IMG/VR virus record: IMGVR_UViG_3300021961_000260
Location: 1 to 37,594 of that record
Source of the DNA: a virus
Strand: one strand, 5' to 3'
DNA: 37,594 nucleotides
This document shows positions 23,981 to 31,175 of the stretch, piece after piece. The notes beneath the pieces are model-generated. The model was not told the origin of the DNA and ran no database searches. It saw only the letters and a list, made by a program, of their open reading frames with translations. A program made the translations under genes and the position numbers. Numbering within the stretch: the first letter of the stretch is position 1; each line of letters starts with the position of its first letter.

Positions 23981-24545
23981 AGTTAACAATGTCTGTATCC
24001 GATACTAAATGGCTTAATGTGTCAATATCTTCTAATTTAAGTTCAGGGAATCTTTTGTTTAATTGAAACTTCTTGTTTTGTAACAATGTAAAATTTTTAG
24101 CGAGTTCTTTAACACTCTCATCACTAATATTTTTATGAGATTTTTTATAGTATTCCTCTATATCTTTTACACTTGCTTTTTCTTTCAATGAAGTTACACT
24201 CTCTTTTATAGAGGTGATGTAACTATGAAACTGCTTACCTTTACCTAAACCCGATGCACATAACATAAGCCATTGAAGTTTAGGATGATCCTGTATCTGA
24301 TCATTAAACAAATACTTGTTAGCAAATTCATTTGTACTCAATAAATGATATTGCTGCAATTCTACTTTGCCGGACACACTGCTCAAGAATATTACAAGCA
24401 TATATGGACTAAACTTTTGTCTTTGTTCTTCTGTCAAACGATCATAGTAGCCATAATCTTTACGATCAATGGCGGCTAATGCTTCAAAAAGATCAAAGTC
24501 AATCTTATCAAGTTTTTCGTCAGATGGTGTCTTTGCTTTCGCCAT
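23958..24545 (-). CDS. 62: Clamp loader small subunit, gp62-like
   Basis: Tentatively the small subunit that with gp44 loads the gp45 sliding clamp. The pattern KFSPYMLVIFLSSVSG..ELQQYHLLSTNEFANKYLF resembles the FxxYxxNRxLSxFPD..xxxNxMN region of phage gp62 proteins. The later KQFHSYITSIKE and VKDIEEYYKKSHKNISDESVKEL resemble the KRKRFSKW and xxxVKEYYxYS segments. 195 residues fits T4 gp62 (187). The gp44 and gp45 genes are not in the window, so there is no neighbour support; a general helical replication protein remains possible. Confidence 0.62.
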   Translation of the reverse strand: MAKAKTPSDEKLDKIDFDLFEALAAIDRKDYGYYDRLTEEQRQKFSPYMLVIFLSSVSGKVELQQYHLLSTNEFANKYLFNDQIQDHPKLQWLMLCASGLGKGKQFHSYITSIKESVTSLKEKASVKDIEEYYKKSHKNISDESVKELAKNFTLLQNKKFQLNKRFPELKLEDIDTLSHLVSDTDIVNYDKDCGN

Positions 24546-24711
24546 ATAATTCTACTATAGCATTAGGTCCCCAAACTTTCAAGGCATATTCTTCAGCATC
24601 TTCCCGTTCTTCAAACAACATAGTCTGTAATTGGAACTTACTGTCACCGATTGTTACCCACAACCAATCTTCAGGATTTTCATTCAATTGAATTTTGATA
24701 CCATACTTCAT
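24520..24711 (-). CDS. Small hypothetical protein, 63 aa
   Basis: GIKIQLNENPEDWLWVTIGDSKFQLQTMLFEEREDAEEYALKVWGP is a small alpha/beta domain of the kind repeated in phage genomes: strand, strand, then a helix containing EDAEEYA. No function known. It overlaps gp62-like by 26 nt and shares one base with the upstream gene. Confidence 0.76.
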   Translation of the reverse strand: MKYGIKIQLNENPEDWLWVTIGDSKFQLQTMLFEEREDAEEYALKVWGPNAIVELYGESKDTI

Positions 24712-25211
24712 TAAAATACCTGATTGTAATCTACGATCTCACAGTTGCGACTGATCTCTTTCACGAAATATACGCAACGCGGTTTAGGACTATCATCAAT
24801 TGGCACACACAAGAACTGTCCGTTGCGTAGTCTAGGAGCATACCAAGTTACATCATGATAGATATCTACAATTTCTATAGGAGTAAATGTAGGACTAAAC
24901 GCACTAAGTGGATTATACTCAAACGCACTAAATCCGCGATCATTTAAACTACTCAATGGTAGTGTTTCAAGATCACCGTGTTCCTTTTCACCGATTAAAA
25001 CTTGCCAATCTAATGGCATTTTAATTTTCTTATCACCTATAGTAAGTACCAGTGCCGGACTATTAAAACTTTCTAAAAAGATAAGTGGTATAAAATGATA
25101 GTCTACGTTTTGAGGATTACTATTATCCAGTATAGCAAATCGTAAATCATCAATTTCTTCTGGAAGTGTTTCTAAATTATAATATTGATTTTCTAAAGTT
25201 AATATACGCAT
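24711..25211 (-). CDS. Conserved phage protein of unknown function, 166 aa
   Basis: The motif string NLETLPEEIDDLRFAILD, DYHFIPLIFLESFNSPALVLTIGD, MPLDWQVLIGE, LETLPLSSLNDRGFSAFEYNPLS and YFVKEIS is familiar to me from hypothetical proteins of aquatic T4-like phages located near uvsW, but I can give no activity. Beta-rich, no transmembrane segment. It starts the ten-gene operon ending at the deformylase. It has a sigma70 promoter (25218-25246) overlapping the uvsW stop, with the -10 ending 6 nt before the ATG. Confidence 0.83.
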   Translation of the reverse strand: MRILTLENQYYNLETLPEEIDDLRFAILDNSNPQNVDYHFIPLIFLESFNSPALVLTIGDKKIKMPLDWQVLIGEKEHGDLETLPLSSLNDRGFSAFEYNPLSAFSPTFTPIEIVDIYHDVTWYAPRLRNGQFLCVPIDDSPKPRCVYFVKEISRNCEIVDYNQVF

Positions 25212-25217
25212 GTTGTA

Positions 25218-25246
25218 ATTTTACTACACTTATTTTTAGTAGTCAA
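25218..25246 (-). promoter_or_regulatory. Sigma70 promoter TTGACT-17-TAAAAT
   Basis: -35 TTGACT (25241-25246) is formed by the last codons of uvsW. After a 17-nt spacer comes -10 TAAAAT (25218-25223), then TACAAC and the ATG at 25211. It would drive the ten-gene operon down to 20290 with a leaderless first gene. Confidence 0.75.
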
Positions 25247-26690
25247 GTTTTTCAAGTGTAAATGGATACTTTGCTTCCTTGTAATATGCCTTACGTTGTG
25301 TTAAGTGACGTTTAGCAAACTTACAATCGCTAGTGATATCCCAAATCTCTACGTGGTCTTTGTCTTCGGCTTTACGAATGCCACGCCCAATACTCTGAAT
25401 GACTCTGACAAATGATTTGCCAGGCTCAATCAATACTAGATTGAAGATACGTGGAATGTTAATACCCACAGCAGCAACACCATATGTTGCTACAATTATC
25501 TTATTGGCACTTACTTTAACTTCGTCATATTCTTCTTTGCGTTCTGTTAGTTTAGTTTCACCCGAAATGAATACGCTATCTTTCAAACGTGATACTAATT
25601 CACGTCCTGCATTGACACGATCAACAAGCACAAGTGTATTGCCACTGTCTTTGATTTTATCAATCAGTTGGGCTATCTTGTCTAGTCGTTCTTCATGCTC
25701 TAATAGATGTTTCAATTCACTCTGATAATTGGTAAACTCTACCCCATCTTTCAACTGTACGATATTGACATGACATTGTGCAAGTACGCCCTTTTCTTGT
25801 AGTTCTGCTGCGCTGAGTTTGCCAATAACAGGACCGAGACTGACAAGCAAACTAATCTGCTCATACACAGCCTTAGGTATAGTACCAGTAAGACCCCAAC
25901 GAATAGGAATCTGACTGAATGGTCCTGTTAATAGTTGCTTCAATGCATCAGCCTTAGCCATATGCACTTCATCAACCATGACACAAACAACATCTTCAAT
26001 GAACTCTTTAATGTTGACTTCTGCCTCACCTGCTTTAGTGTTCTTTAATAAGTTATTAAGGCTCTGCCAAGTACAGATCGTGTGCTGTTTGTTATACTCT
26101 TTACGATCACCAAAGTATACACCAACATCTAACCCAAGATTGATATAGTCCGCTTCAGTCTGTACTACTAGACTCTTGTTGGGCACGATGACGATACTGC
26201 GACCATAATACTCTACACTCTTTGATAATGCAGCGGTCATGATAGTTTTGCCGGCGCCTGTTGCCACTTCTTGAATACATTGTGAATTCTTCAAAAAGTT
26301 ATTGATGATTTCTACTTGATAATCGCGTAGGGTTATCGGTTCACCTGCTTGTGTATGTCCTTTTGGCCATACTTTATCACTGAAACTATCTTCTTTAATC
26401 TCAGTAAAACTATATGATGTTTGATATTCACGTAGGTCTACAAGATCAATATCATAGTCATACTCCTGTAATATGGGCACAATATCAGGTATCAAATTGA
26501 TATATGTGCTACCAGCAAGACTGCAATAACTAACCTTACCGTTCCATCTACCAAGACGTACTGCCGGCAGATAACGCGCGCCCGGAACTTCATGTTCAAA
26601 CTTACGCATCAATGCCTTACGACAGTCCAACTCAAGACCTTCTATCTTACAGTTGACTTCATCTTTGATTATTATTTTGGCTTGTCTCAT
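25236..26690 (-). CDS. uvsW: Recombination helicase UvsW
   Basis: Superfamily 2 DNA helicase that branch-migrates recombination intermediates and dissolves R-loops at origins late in T4 infection. 484 residues (T4: 503). The N-terminal domain (LGRWNGKVSYC) precedes a Q-like ITLRDYQ at 119-125, Walker A ATGAGKT (143-149), DEVH (240-243), the LTGT motif near 268, and motif VI QSIGRGIRK near 435. It shares 4 nt with the gene before it (ATGA), so it is coupled to that protein. Confidence 0.96.
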   Translation of the reverse strand: MRQAKIIIKDEVNCKIEGLELDCRKALMRKFEHEVPGARYLPAVRLGRWNGKVSYCSLAGSTYINLIPDIVPILQEYDYDIDLVDLREYQTSYSFTEIKEDSFSDKVWPKGHTQAGEPITLRDYQVEIINNFLKNSQCIQEVATGAGKTIMTAALSKSVEYYGRSIVIVPNKSLVVQTEADYINLGLDVGVYFGDRKEYNKQHTICTWQSLNNLLKNTKAGEAEVNIKEFIEDVVCVMVDEVHMAKADALKQLLTGPFSQIPIRWGLTGTIPKAVYEQISLLVSLGPVIGKLSAAELQEKGVLAQCHVNIVQLKDGVEFTNYQSELKHLLEHEERLDKIAQLIDKIKDSGNTLVLVDRVNAGRELVSRLKDSVFISGETKLTERKEEYDEVKVSANKIIVATYGVAAVGINIPRIFNLVLIEPGKSFVRVIQSIGRGIRKAEDKDHVEIWDITSDCKFAKRHLTQRKAYYKEAKYPFTLEKLDY

Positions 26691-27676
26691 GTTACTTTAA
26701 TTGGTCTAGAATTCGTTAACGTAATTACTTTCTGTATTTTTTTAGTATTGTAGTTAATAACGTTGGTATTCTTTATTAATATACCAGTAGCGTTGTTAGT
26801 TACATTAATACTTGAACATGTTATACCATGATCCAAAAGTTTAATTTTAATTTCATTGCTAATGTTTTTATTATATACCACATCTCTGGCTGTAAAAACA
26901 TGATCTACTTCAAGTAAATTTAAAATTTTGCAGAAAGAATCAAAGTACTCTAGGTCAATTACAGTATCATATGTTCCTGCTATCTCTAAAATTTTATTTC
27001 CATTGCTAACAGACTCGTCAATATGAATACCATATTGTGATAAAATATAAAGTATTTTGGGATCATCTGATAAATTAATGTTTGATATTGCATCCATAAC
27101 TATAGAATTGGCTGCAACAATATAAAAATTATCATTCAATTTAATAAGAGTTGGTGCCCAATATTTACAATTGACATACGGCTGAATTTGTTCTAGTAAA
27201 TTTTCAACTTGCACACAATATTTTACGCTATCATAAAATTTATTAACATATTGAATCGCAATCTTTAAACTATATGTATTATATTCGCCTATATATGCTC
27301 TGTCTTTTTTATCCCATGTAAAAATGTTGCTAGCCTCTTTGCGAAAAGTTGAAACAAACTGTGTGTTAAATGGAGCCTTGATTACTATATTGTTATCCGC
27401 AATATTAATTTTAGCATTTAAGTAATGTTGTTCTGATTCAACTATAGTGTGATTCCAATTTAAGTCTTGAAATATAATAGAATCATGACCTAATTTTTGT
27501 AATTGTCTTTTATATTTTAATAACAACTTATCAAACAATTTATTTTGATTACTAGTAATTGGGTTGTTTTGCTGAATTTGATATTTGACATTACTGAAAA
27601 ACCCATAATCTTTTTTACTCAGGTGTACGTACCCGGACAACATATATTTTAATACATCTTCTTTATAAAGAAACAT
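26687..27676 (-). CDS. Hypothetical protein coupled to UvsW, 329 aa
   Basis: No confident family. KYQIQQNNPITSNQNKLFDKLLLKYKRQLQKLGHD followed by a strand-rich region (INIADNNIVIKAPFNTQFVSTFRKEASNIFTWDKKDRAYIGEY) resembles accessory N-terminal (HARP-like) domains that in other proteins are fused to SNF2 helicases. Since its stop overlaps the uvsW start, it could be a detached helicase accessory subunit; this is inference. The first ATG of the frame (27691) lies inside the TATAAT -10 box; I prefer MFLYKEDV at 27676, exactly 6 nt below it. Very AT-rich. Confidence 0.75.
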   Translation of the reverse strand: MFLYKEDVLKYMLSGYVHLSKKDYGFFSNVKYQIQQNNPITSNQNKLFDKLLLKYKRQLQKLGHDSIIFQDLNWNHTIVESEQHYLNAKINIADNNIVIKAPFNTQFVSTFRKEASNIFTWDKKDRAYIGEYNTYSLKIAIQYVNKFYDSVKYCVQVENLLEQIQPYVNCKYWAPTLIKLNDNFYIVAANSIVMDAISNINLSDDPKILYILSQYGIHIDESVSNGNKILEIAGTYDTVIDLEYFDSFCKILNLLEVDHVFTARDVVYNKNISNEIKIKLLDHGITCSSINVTNNATGILIKNTNVINYNTKKIQKVITLTNSRPIKVT

Positions 27677-27682
27677 TGATAT

Positions 27683-27711
27683 ATTATACATGAAAACAAG
27701 TAAGATGTTAA
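27683..27711 (-). promoter_or_regulatory. Sigma70 promoter TTAACA-17-TATAAT
   Basis: -35 TTAACA (27706-27711), 17-nt spacer, -10 TATAAT (27683-27688), ATATCA, then ATG at 27676. Drives the uvsW unit with a predicted leaderless start. Confidence 0.75.
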
Positions 27712-27726
27712 AGTAATTTAACCATT

Positions 27727-28377
27727 TTATTTAAGAAATCGGCTTTGTACATCTTCAACGTTTGTGATTAATGTTTGTGTGGGATAGTCGTTAATTGTTC
27801 CGGTAGGCCATGTATTAAAAGCTAAAGTATATCGGGTATGAGTATCTCTGTTAGGTTTCATCTGATGAGTTACATCACTTTCCCAAATAATCAATCTTCC
27901 CTTTTTTGGTACTGAGTTATATTCATAACGTTGCTTTTTCAGAACAGGACCAAATAGGTAATATAATTTTTCATAAAATGGGTCCGATATTGAAAATGAT
28001 GTTAATGTTTTTGAACTATCAGTCATGTAAAGCAGTCCACTAAAAATTGAAAAACTATGATGGTGTGATTGGGATGATTCTGCAAAATTTGATCTAGTCA
28101 TCCAAGCATCATGTATAGACAATTTAACCTTATTAAAATGTATATCAGACACTTCGTCCACACATTTCTCTAACTCATCAAATAATTCTTTATGATAAAT
28201 TGGTGTTTGATTTTTGTTATGAATTGCCTTAGAAGGTATGGCATTAGGATTTAGCGAATTAGGTACATCATCTATATCCAATTCTTGTTTTAAAATATTT
28301 TGTAAAGCTTCATCGACTAAATCAGGACTAATAAAAAACTCATAAAAATTTCTATTTGCAAAGGGAATTTTATTCAT
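27727..28377 (-). CDS. 2OG-Fe(II) oxygenase (Oxy_5-like)
   Basis: Third predicted 2-oxoglutarate/iron dioxygenase of the window. The iron site is read as the histidine cluster at 105-107 (SQSHHHSFSIFSGLLYM), His171 in ESDVTHQMKPN and Arg182 in THTRYTLAFNTWPTG. The HxD Asp of the usual triad is replaced by His or Ser, as in some members of this branch where H-x-H is found. The N-terminal NRNFYEFFISPDLVDE and the IHDAWMTR strand match what I recall of cyanophage putative 2OG oxygenases. Late box 5 nt before the ATG, so expression is expected late. A terminator-like hairpin of the upstream gene lies at 28404-28435. Confidence 0.8.
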   Translation of the reverse strand: MNKIPFANRNFYEFFISPDLVDEALQNILKQELDIDDVPNSLNPNAIPSKAIHNKNQTPIYHKELFDELEKCVDEVSDIHFNKVKLSIHDAWMTRSNFAESSQSHHHSFSIFSGLLYMTDSSKTLTSFSISDPFYEKLYYLFGPVLKKQRYEYNSVPKKGRLIIWESDVTHQMKPNRDTHTRYTLAFNTWPTGTINDYPTQTLITNVEDVQSRFLK

Positions 28378-28382
28378 AAATT

Positions 28383-28389
28383 TATTTAT
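28383..28389 (-). promoter_or_regulatory. T4-type late promoter box ATAAATA, 5 nt from ATG
   Basis: AATAAATA on the minus strand followed by AATTT and ATG at 28377, lying between the terminator (28404-28435) and the gene, so a new transcript must begin here. Confidence 0.68.
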
Positions 28390-28403
28390 TTTTTAAGAAT
28401 TTT

Positions 28404-28435
28404 ATGAAAAAGAAAAGAGGGCCTTGCGACCCTCT
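28404..28435 (-). terminator. Rho-independent terminator
   Basis: On the minus strand AGAGGG and CCCTCT pair around an 8-nt loop, followed by TTTTCTTTTTC. It closes the AAA+ ATPase transcript. Confidence 0.85.
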
Positions 28436-28458
28436 CGTCTTAAGCGGGTAACGGAGTA

Positions 28459-29487
28459 TCAAGCCCGCTTCATAACAGTTGACTCAGCAAGCGCACGCCA
28501 GTTACTGGGGCTAATCTTCACAAGATCAGCAATCTTGAGGGCCATACGCATCGACAACTCGCGCAATCGAGCCTTGTGGTCCCACATGAATTGCATCACC
28601 TGATCACCTTCGTCAAACTCAAACCCGTAATCACGGAAGAGTCCACCATCAGTATCACGATGTACCTGCTTGATACGCAATAACTTGTCGCGCTCGGTGT
28701 CAATCGTCAAGTCAAGAAAGTGACAACGACTCTGAAGTGCCTCAAGATGATCCTGCAACTTCTTGCTACGCAGGTTCTCAAACTTAATGTTAGTAATAAA
28801 GATACATGACCCATTAAAGTCAAACGCATCAGGGATACCCTCACGGCGTAACATGCTAGAATCAGAGTTCCAGTAAATGCGCCGCTTCTTGCCACTGTCA
28901 AGAGCAGCCTTGAGAATGTTGAGCGAAAGATCGTCCATAAGTACAGAGTCACAATCGTCAAACACCAGCACATGATTCTTGTCGCTATGCTTGAACAACG
29001 TAGCATAGAGACCCAGAGCGGTCATAGCACCCTTGACGACCTCATACTTGAGCGTCTTACCTGCAAGACGATCAAACATTGACGCTTTTTCTAACTGCTG
29101 CTCAACACCGAACGACTTGCCAACGCCCGGGGGACCTGACACGATCATTGCGCGAATGCCACCGTTCGTAGTTGCCTTAGCCATCTCCTCAAGAATCGCA
29201 AAACGTGTTGCGATACGATTCATAGCCTCGTCATCAGTCTCCTGAACGACAGGAGCCGAAACGAACTGACTGACGTTCGCAGGGGCAGACCCACTTACGA
29301 ATTCAAAATCATGCTGGTCTTCAACCTTGATTTTGACAACATCAATAGCAATCGGGAAGATACCATCATTACGCACAGTAATGTAACTACCCTTCTTGCC
29401 TGTCTGAAAACCCTTAACTAAAGTAAACTGGGTATTGATCACGGGGATCCCGCGATACGAACCGCTTTTAACAAGAACAACTGACAT
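28459..29487 (-). CDS. AAA+ ATPase
   Basis: AAA+ ATPase of the MoxR/clamp-loader-like type. With start MSVVLVKSG (29487), Walker A GPPGVGKS lies at 118-125, Walker B VLVFDDCD at 173-180, sensor 1 in CIFITNIKFENLR near 230, and a sensor-2-like KARLRELSMRMALKI near 310. The N-terminal 80 residues (YRGIPVINTQFTLVKGFQTGKKGSYITVRNDG) form a beta domain probably binding the substrate. The start fits the CGGAG Shine-Dalgarno; an upstream in-frame start at 29517 is too close to the promoter. It is more G+C-rich than surrounding genes, like the 378-residue protein at 298. Remodels some protein complex; target unknown. Confidence 0.92.
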   Translation of the reverse strand: MSVVLVKSGSYRGIPVINTQFTLVKGFQTGKKGSYITVRNDGIFPIAIDVVKIKVEDQHDFEFVSGSAPANVSQFVSAPVVQETDDEAMNRIATRFAILEEMAKATTNGGIRAMIVSGPPGVGKSFGVEQQLEKASMFDRLAGKTLKYEVVKGAMTALGLYATLFKHSDKNHVLVFDDCDSVLMDDLSLNILKAALDSGKKRRIYWNSDSSMLRREGIPDAFDFNGSCIFITNIKFENLRSKKLQDHLEALQSRCHFLDLTIDTERDKLLRIKQVHRDTDGGLFRDYGFEFDEGDQVMQFMWDHKARLRELSMRMALKIADLVKISPSNWRALAESTVMKRA

Positions 29488-29524
29488 AAAACACTCCGTT
29501 AGTGAATAATCAATCAACTATACT

Positions 29525-29553
29525 AGTATACGAAAAATCGTACCCTAGGTCAA
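29525..29553 (-). promoter_or_regulatory. Early sigma70 promoter TTGACC-17-TATACT
   Basis: -35 TTGACC (29548-29553), 17-nt spacer, -10 TATACT (29525-29530), about 38-nt leader with ACTAACGGAGT before ATG 29487. Part of a conserved promoter family with those at 1464 and 30012. Confidence 0.82.
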
Positions 29554-29573
29554 GAACTATAAATCCAACAAAA

Positions 29574-29774
29574 TCAACGACTTAGCAATTCTGTAAGTCT
29601 TTGATTTATAACGTCCATTTCGGACTGCTCTACATAGAAGTCCGTTGTAGGATCGTAGTACTGGCCCTGCTTTGCATCATAGTACAGGATACGACCGCTG
29701 AAGTCAAACGGACCCTCAAGACCCTCGCGAGGACCATATTTTTCCTGTCGAGGACCAAGTACACGATATCCCAT
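29574..29774 (-). CDS. Small hypothetical protein, 66 aa
   Basis: YRVLGPRQEKYGPREGLEGPFDFSGRILYYDAKQGQYYDPTTDFYVE followed by a short helix. The tyrosine- and glycine-rich YYDxxxGQYYDPxTDFYV repeat-like stretch is reminiscent of WxxY or OCRE-type motifs, but no function is known. It starts one base after the TAA of the gene before it (TAATATG), so the two are coupled. The ATPase promoter lies between this gene's stop and the ATPase. Confidence 0.76.
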   Translation of the reverse strand: MGYRVLGPRQEKYGPREGLEGPFDFSGRILYYDAKQGQYYDPTTDFYVEQSEMDVINQRLTELLSR

Positions 29775-29775
29775 A

Positions 29776-29982
29776 TTAGCCCCAATCCTTAAAATCGCCT
29801 GACTCTACCTGCTGAGTAAATCCTTCGTTATATTCTAGGATTTCCTCGTCGGTCATATCATCTTCAGTAACCAACTCACTGGTGCCCGTATCACCCTTAT
29901 AATAATGGGGCTTGAAGGGGCGACGATAATACGCATCTGCTGATCCGCGATCATAAGGACCGCCGTGTCGTTTGTCTGTCAT
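29776..29982 (-). CDS. Small conserved phage protein, 68 aa
   Basis: The opening MTDKRHGGPYDRGSADAYYRRPFKPHYY and the ending YNEGFTQQVESGDFKDWG match a small protein common in diverse phages, of unknown function. I start it at 29982, where CGGAG precedes the ATG by 7 nt and the known family start matches; an in-frame ATG at 30000 lies upstream, too near the -10 box. First gene of the early unit. Confidence 0.86.
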   Translation of the reverse strand: MTDKRHGGPYDRGSADAYYRRPFKPHYYKGDTGTSELVTEDDMTDEEILEYNEGFTQQVESGDFKDWG

Positions 29983-30011
29983 GTTTGTCTCCGTACTCAT
30001 ACTGTATAGAT

Positions 30012-30040
30012 ATTATGCGCCCAAACTAGGCCTAGGTCAA
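30012..30040 (-). promoter_or_regulatory. Early sigma70 promoter TTGACC-17-CATAAT
   Basis: -35 TTGACC (30035-30040), 17-nt spacer, -10 CATAAT (30012-30017). The upstream flank GGATTTATAATTCTTGACC is nearly identical to that of the ATPase promoter. Confidence 0.78.
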
Positions 30041-30112
30041 GAATTATAAATCCATATAAATCAATAACTTACGTAGCCTCGTAAAACCGCATAGGACCTC
30101 GTATAAACGGAT

Positions 30113-30153
30113 CTGGCCAGACATATAGCATTGTAGCACTATATGCTGGCCAG
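30113..30153. other. Large stem-loop (15 bp) in intergenic gap
   Basis: CTGGCCAG-A-CATATAG pairs with CTATATG-CTGGCCAG around a 10-nt loop, with a single bulged A. It lies in the 172-nt gap between the small membrane protein gene (ending 30173) and the 30012 promoter. There is no T-tract on either strand, so it is not a typical terminator. Next to it (30076-30109) the minus strand holds two imperfect copies of a short unit, GTTTTACGAGG and GTTTATACGAGG. A structured RNA, processing site or protein-binding site is possible. Confidence 0.7.
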
Positions 30154-30172
30154 GGGCTATAAACCGTTCCTA

Positions 30173-30385
30173 TTACTTCTTCAATTTATCAACTAGGTCT
30201 TGACGCTTCCTAGACTCTTTATCAACCTGCATCTGGAACATGATGTAAAGTAGGTATGCGAGAATGCCGGACCAAAAGATGATAAGACCCCAGTCCCCGA
30301 ACAGATAGTTTAGGCTTAGGATCGTGCCAACAGTAGCCAAGCAAAAACCAGTCATCTTCACCAAAACACTATCACGGACATTCAT
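30173..30385 (-). CDS. Small membrane protein, 70 aa, two transmembrane segments
   Basis: Start at MNVRDSVLVK (30385), supported by AAAAGGAG at 30393-30400. Two hydrophobic helices at about residues 11-30 (MTGFCLATVGTILSLNYLFG) and 33-52 (GLIIFWSGILAYLLYIMFQM) are followed by a charged C-terminal helix (DKESRKRQDLVDKLKK). Expected in the inner membrane with the charged tail in the cytoplasm. Its own sigma70 promoter suggests early expression. Lysis inhibition, superinfection exclusion or host membrane protein interaction are possible; no homologue recognised. Confidence 0.8.
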   Translation of the reverse strand: MNVRDSVLVKMTGFCLATVGTILSLNYLFGDWGLIIFWSGILAYLLYIMFQMQVDKESRKRQDLVDKLKK

Positions 30386-30418
30386 ATAATTACTCCTTTT
30401 GATTAACACAATATGTAG

Positions 30419-30445
30419 ATTATAGCAATCAATGTGTTGAGTCAA
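30419..30445 (-). promoter_or_regulatory. Sigma70 promoter TTGACT-15-TATAAT
   Basis: -35 TTGACT (30440-30445), spacer 15 nt (short), perfect -10 TATAAT (30419-30424); a leader of about 27 nt carries AAAAGGAG before ATG 30385. Confidence 0.65.
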
Positions 30446-30462
30446 TATTGTATTTGTCCAAT

Positions 30463-30717
30463 TTATTGGTAACGCAATGAATATATCTTATCAATTTCAT
30501 ACTTGAATGTTTTCATGCCATCACAAATTGCATATGGCATGTTATCAACCTTTAGTTTGATAAAGGTGTCATTATAAACACAAACCTCTATGTCAATACC
30601 CTGATAGGTAAAGTTGATGCAGGTATATTTGTCACTTGCTACAACGATTGGTCTAGAGTCTAAGTAATTTTTTTGTGTATTGAGATAGGACGTGATGAGG
30701 TGTATGATCTGTGACAT
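30463..30717 (-). CDS. Small hypothetical protein, 84 aa
   Basis: Start at MSQIIHLITSYLNTQ (30717), whose ATG overlaps the TGA of the UvsY-like gene (TGATG); an ATG 63 bases upstream would overlap that gene deeply. Residues 25-80 form short strands (RPIVVASDKYTCINFTYQGIDIEVCVYNDTFIKLKVDN). Not recognised. Last gene of the recombination operon. Confidence 0.76.
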   Translation of the reverse strand: MSQIIHLITSYLNTQKNYLDSRPIVVASDKYTCINFTYQGIDIEVCVYNDTFIKLKVDNMPYAICDGMKTFKYEIDKIYSLRYQ

Positions 30718-31175
30718 CAGGAGACCGATACATCTTCCATGCCGGCCGTTCTTAGACGAACGATATGGCCAAGTTGCCACTGCTTGCTATCAAGACCCTT
30801 CATAATACCCAACCACTTGTTACGCAAAAGTGCTACCTCGTTGATTAGTACTTCAAAGTCAATAACTTCATCTTCGCCGTCAACATACTTTTCAGCATCA
30901 CGGCTTGTTAGGGCCCTGTTGTATCCTTCCAGATACTTCTGAAAGTATTTACGCCTTAGTTTACGTAATTGTATGTTGAGATAATTCAATACCGCTTCAA
31001 TCTCTTGTAATTGATTGAAACGCTGTTCTGTGATACCGGGTAGGTTTGAGATATTTTTCTCTACCTTTCCACCTACCCTACAGTCATATTTTGCCTGTTC
31101 TAATTCTGATTCATAGTGTGCTATGAAATCAGGGATTACTGATAAGTCAGTTGTGATTCTGGTATACCAGTTCAT
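30717..31175 (-). CDS. uvsY: Recombination mediator, UvsY-like
   Basis: Probably helps load the UvsX recombinase on gp32-coated single-stranded DNA. 152 residues (T4 UvsY: 137), almost entirely helical, with basic coiled coil (LQEIEAVLNYLNIQLRKLRRKYFQKYLEGYNRAL) and a C-terminal segment EVALLRNKWLGIMKGLDSKQWQLGHIVRLRTAGMED. This can be lined up with the T4 C-terminal W-x2-(I/L)-x9-A-(I/K)-x4-x-IK region. Primary similarity is weak; the position two genes after uvsX and the helical basic character support the call. A different helical recombination protein is possible. Confidence 0.62.
   Translation of the reverse strand: MNWYTRITTDLSVIPDFIAHYESELEQAKYDCRVGGKVEKNISNLPGITEQRFNQLQEIEAVLNYLNIQLRKLRRKYFQKYLEGYNRALTSRDAEKYVDGEDEVIDFEVLINEVALLRNKWLGIMKGLDSKQWQLGHIVRLRTAGMEDVSVS

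Noticed and set aside
29983-30000. Upstream ATG for the 68-residue protein
   Set aside because: The CGGAG Shine-Dalgarno and the family N-terminus (MTDKRHGGPYDRG) both point to 29982.
30718-30780. N-terminal extension of the 84-residue protein
   Set aside because: It would overlap the UvsY-like gene by 63 nt, whereas the ATG at 30717 gives the usual TGATG coupling.
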